A DNA stretch of 22,951 nt from Trichosphaerium sp. ATCC 40318 (Eukaryota > Discosea > Flabellinia > Trichosidae): contig JALMLS010000229.1 in NCBI GenBank assembly GCA_038496445.1, forward strand, positions 1 through 22,951, read 5' to 3'. Position numbers and translations under genes: made by a program. Shown here piece by piece: positions 19,713 to 22,951 of this stretch (positions are counted from its first letter, which is position 1; each line of letters begins with the position of its first letter). The notes beneath the pieces are model-generated. The model made no database searches. It was given only the letters and a program-made list of their open reading frames with translations, and was not told the origin of the DNA.

Positions 19713-20082
19713 GGGGAAGACCCTGTAGCCAAATGGTAAAATCACACAACAGCACAATTTTCAGCATTGGTCCAAAGCCCACCTGACGCCACTCTCTAAA
19801 CTTGTCTGGTATGGACATTGAGGACATGACGATGTTTTACAGGCTGCTGTCAAACCAGACGGGCACCTCATCAAACCTACAGGATGGGAATCCAACAACC
19901 CAACACCCAACACCCATCAACCCTTTGAAAAACAACCACTGTAATTACAGCGGGTGTGGTTCACCTGCTTGTACCAATCATTTAACAGCAAAGGGATTGT
20001 AACCATTAGTAATTGCTGTGCTACATGCCTAGGCATGTGTGGAATGTACTGTCGTGTCAATAAACTGACTCAAAAAAAAAAA
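19713..20082 (+). mobile_element. SINE-like retroposon with 12 bp target-site duplication
   Basis: A 370 bp insertion is flanked by perfect direct repeats GTGTTTATGGTT at 19701-19712 and 20083-20094. It ends in A11 (20072-20082) just after AATAAA (20059-20064), the signature of LINE-driven retroposition. Near its 5' end, TAGCCAAATGG (19726-19736) resembles the RNA polymerase III A box, and GGTCCAAAGCC (19769-19779) matches the B box GGTTCRANNCC at all but one position, 43 bp downstream as in a tRNA. So a tRNA-derived SINE is the likely identity; a processed pseudogene is the alternative. A 66-codon frame inside (from 19802) starts at TTG and is present only because of a base missing here relative to the left copy. 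A perfect palindrome ACATGCCTAGGCATGT lies at 20023-20038. I do not recognise the family. Confidence 0.75.
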
Positions 20083-20094
20083 GTGTTTATGGTT

Positions 20095-20581
20095 CAAAAT
20101 GCATAACAACATCATTATCAGCGTTGAGTACAATTTTCTGTTCTCAGAGCGATCACATGTTAAACGTTGTAAATGTATAGTAATCGTCAATGAAACGTAT
20201 TGTAGATAAAGTTCACAGTGCACTACGACAGTGATAATACGCTTTTGGCGTAGTGGTTTATAATATGCGACAGTAAGCTCATTCTGTGGCGTGGGGAAAA
20301 AAAAACAGTATTTATAGAATTCTATTTGTAGTAATTAATTCACTTGCTAGACTAATGCACTTATATTTCTATAAACTGAAGAAAACTGTCGCATCACCTT
20401 AGATGTCTATTCTCCGTTCCTTGAATGAGTTCATGAGAGATTTCCTTTTTAGTCTTCCTGAGTCAACACAAATAAACTAACTAGATTCTCCTTTCTCTCT
20501 ACGTTCACAACTACTCTATAGGGCACTAACCCCTATACGACAAACCTAATACACAAAAGTATTTATAGCGATTCGTATAAA
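20095..20581. other. 5' flank of right LRR gene
   Basis: Mirror of 17164-17650. TATTTATA occurs at 20309-20316 and 20560-20567; the nearer one is 15 nt before the LRR ATG. No other gene is seen. Confidence 0.4.
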
Positions 20582-21918
20582 ATGGAACAGAAAGACACGC
20601 ATAAGCACATATTAACCCTTACAGCGCTACCAATTGAAGTAGTAGTGCATATTGTGAAACAAGGGACTTATACGCTCCGTTCAGCCCAAACGTGCCACTT
20701 TTTGCGCGATATTGTTCATAACCACTTCGGATATGGCCGTATCGTTATTAAAAGAGAAAAGGAAGTTCAGGCGCTTTCTGGTAGTCCATTACTCAAGAAT
20801 ACGACCATTAAGTTGAGTTACGGATCAATACCGGATTCAGATCTTCAAGCATTGGCAGGTGTATATGATATCGACTTATCTAATACCAAAGTGACAGATT
20901 CAGGTCTACAAGCGTTGGCAGGTGTACACACGATTGATTTGTCATGCACAAATGTAACAGAGGAAGGTTTGAAGGCATTGGCGGGTGTACATGATATTAG
21001 TTTGTCTGAAATCCAAGTAACATATGAAGGTATAAAGGCTTTGGCAGGTGTACACAAGATTGATTTATCATGCACAAACGTAACAGACAGAGATTTGCAA
21101 CTGTTGGCGGGTGTACACACTGTTGATTTATCATACGCAACAATAACAGATAAAGGTTTGCAGGCGTTGGCGGGTGTACATACTATTGTCTTGTATCATT
21201 GTGATGAAATAACAGATGAAGGTATTAAGGCTTTAGCAGGTGTACACAAGATTGATTTGTCACGTACATATGTAACCGGCAGTTGTTTGAGGGCATTGGC
21301 GGGTGTACACACTATCAAACTGTGGTGCTGTTACGGAGTATCAGATTCAAGTATTGGGGCATTGGCAGTGTACATGATATCAGCTTATCTAGTACCAGAG
21401 TAACAGACGCAGGTATACAAGGGTTGGCCGGCGTACACAAGATTGATTTGGCATGCACAACTGTAACAGATAAAGGTTTGAATGTGTTGGCGGGTGTACA
21501 CACTATCAGCTTGAATTGTTGTAGCATGATAACAGGTTCAGGTCTACAAGCGCTAGCAGGTGTACACACGATTGATTTGTCACACACGGATGTAACAGAT
21601 GAAGGTTTGTATGAGTTGGCGGGTGTACATACTATCAACTTGCTTGATTGTATAGAGATAACAGATGCAGGTCTACAAGCGCTAGCAGGTGTACACACGA
21701 TTAATTTGTCATTTACAAATATAACAGATGAAGGCTTGAAGGCATTAGCGGGTGTATATAGCATCGACATATCTAATACTGGAGTAACAGATTCAGGTCT
21801 AAATGCGCTGGCAGGTGTGCACACTATTGTTTTATCTGAATCACTCGCATCAGATGACGAAGTTATCAAGGCATTGACTGGCGCAATTAATATACAGCGA
21901 ATTAAGGACGCAGAATAG
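20582..21918 (+). pseudogene. F-box-like LRR gene, right-arm copy, frameshifted
   Basis: Same gene as 15826-17163 in mirror orientation. The frame starts at 20582 and runs through the F-box-like region and eight LAGV repeats. It is then broken near 21369, where the left copy has GGCAGGTGTAC and this one GGCAGTGTAC (one G lost). Translation then ends at 21403. The remaining repeats continue in another frame from about 21370 to the TAG at 21918. Because the loss is in a two-base G run and many arm differences are single-base indels, either a real disabling mutation or a consensus error would explain it. If real, the product is a 273-residue protein with half the repeats. Confidence 0.8.
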
Positions 21919-22037
21919 ATTCATGTTCCATAGCTACTCTATTATTCCGTCTATAGCAACCACAGATTTGTACGACAGAACCTTTCCCATCATTGCTTTG
22001 AAATTCTCGATCAGAACCTGTCAAACAACAATTACAA

Positions 22038-22043
22038 AATAAA
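22038..22043 (+). terminator. Polyadenylation signal, right LRR copy
   Basis: AATAAA, 120 nt after the stop codon of the right LRR copy; mirror of 15701-15706. Confidence 0.5.
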
Positions 22044-22344
22044 ACCACAAACTTTTTTCACTATTGCACTCTTTTATTCGATCACGGGTTAAGTAATTGA
22101 ATGTATAGTACTACTGTGTACATGGATATTGACACCATCTTGTAGTAATCGATTATTCATAACATTTACTTAAGTAAAATGTGGGGTACAAACACGTGGT
22201 CACTTCGTAAACGTTCCAAACAGTCAGCTGTCGTAAAATCTCATAACCTTTATCTATTGACCTCTTGTGTGCACATCAGTATGTGCACTGTTGTTGCAGG
22301 TTTGAAAAGCCTAACCTTTTTTTACCGAACTCAATCTCAAGGGT

Positions 22345-22524
22345 TTGACCTGAATAACGCTATTTTTTCTACTCATTAGAACTGTGTTAAGCCATCAATG
22401 AAAACAACTTATTTGTTTTAAGTATGTGGGAACGTACCTCAGTTCGCGTATTTCTAGCGTTGGCCAGCCCTAAAATCCGCAAAATCCTCGGACGCTAAAT
22501 CGGAATAGCGCTATTTCAGGTCAA
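22345..22524. mobile_element. MITE-like element, right arm
   Basis: Mirror copy of 15218-15399, two bases shorter. The TTGACCTGAATAACG end has lost one T, and the AAAAAA run next to it has lost a neighbouring base. The terminal inverted repeats remain clear. Confidence 0.65.
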
Positions 22525-22727
22525 CTCCTCAAACCAAATGGTGTTTCTGCTTTTTATACCGAACACATACCACAACACGTGTACAGATCATGATCAAAAT
22601 TGGAAAAAACAGGCCCCGAAAAGTTGTTTTTTTAAACAAAATCACTGGATAGAGCCTTTCACTCATTTCTTGATTATTTTCGTGTATCAACTTGATTAAA
22701 GATAATTTGCACAATTATTTATTGTAA

Positions 22728-22951
22728 TTAGTCAGTCGTATTTATTGGGTCTGGTATTTGAGAATATCCTTTTTTCTTCTTTTTAGTGCAACAACCAATA
22801 ACAGAGCACGCTACAAATACAAAATGTCAAAACAAAGAGAAGGCCCATGCTCGAAAAAAAGAAAAAAAAAAAGAACTTTCTCAAAGAGTTTCCGTAATCA
22901 AAAAATCACGTGTCAGAGTTCATGAACAAAAAACCATCTCGTACCAACAAA
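22728..22951 (-). pseudogene. 3' fragment of beta-helix membrane protein gene
   Basis: Reverse-strand copy of the last exon (22810-22728, corresponding to 14932-15014), its preceding intron, and the first few bases of exon 14 at 22945-22951. The encoded tail (KKKKKGYSQIPDP...) is unchanged. The window ends here, so I cannot tell whether this is only a fragment or whether the right arm holds a complete second copy of the gene beyond the edge. Confidence 0.7.

Larger units (their letters stand above)
19225..22951 (-). repeat. Right arm of giant inverted repeat (cut by window edge)
   Basis: Reverse complement of 14790-18526, still matching at the last base of the window. Net length is about 10 bases shorter than the left arm, mainly through single-base losses, including one that breaks the LRR gene. 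At least one substitution is also seen (a C/T difference near 15206 versus 22540). Confidence 0.95.

Noticed and set aside
19802-20002. 66-codon frame with a CNYSGCGSPAC segment, first considered a small zinc-binding protein
   Set aside because: It lies wholly inside the SINE-like element, starts at TTG, and depends on a one-base difference from the left copy.

Overview
This window looks like nuclear DNA of an intron-rich eukaryote with a compact, AT-rich genome. The genes are split by many short GT...AG introns of about 45-65 nt, often with a CTAAC/CTAAT branch-point-like motif just before the acceptor. AATAAA signals follow stop codons, and retroposon- and MITE-like repeats are present. I see no bacterial operons or Shine-Dalgarno sites. 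The gene content (a PA-domain seven-helix protein and a beta-helix/Cys-rich surface protein) would suit an early-branching animal such as a sponge, or a protist. I cannot name the organism.

Layout. (1) 540-8200: a locally duplicated family of nine-exon F-box-like genes. Copy B (4292-6241) splices into an intact 478-codon frame. Copy A (721-2613) has 3' frameshifts. Copy C (6799-7398) keeps only exons 2, 3 and 9. A ~460 bp inverted repeat (3005-3464 and 7732-8201) brackets B and C. (2) 8895-9586: a gene joining an F-box-like start to MORN_2-type repeats, broken by one frameshift. (3) 11560-10011, minus strand: a three-exon gene for a protein with a signal peptide, a PA-like ectodomain and seven membrane segments. 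(4) 12544-15014: a 15-exon gene for a surface protein (beta-helix, Cys-rich GCC2/GCC3-type modules, one membrane helix, Lys-rich tail). (5) 14790 to the end: a huge inverted repeat with arms of at least 3.7 kb around a ~0.7 kb spacer. Each arm carries the 3' end of the beta-helix gene, a ~180 bp MITE-like element, an intronless F-box/leucine-rich-repeat gene and a SINE-like retroposon with a 12 bp target-site duplication. The right arm reaches the window edge, so its true end is not seen.

The most striking structure is the palindrome. Its arms are almost identical except over the innermost ~290 bp on each side, where they differ clearly more. That pattern fits a large inverted duplication that started at an older short inverted repeat. 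Three gene types share an F-box-like N-terminus with different partners (unknown domain, MORN_2, LRR), suggesting a local set of ubiquitin-ligase adaptor genes. The LRR gene has no introns among intron-dense neighbours, and its VHTIDLS-type repeats resemble those I know from giant viruses and some protists, so acquisition by transfer or retroposition is possible. Exon joins were worked out by hand from frame and splice signals and have not been checked against transcripts.
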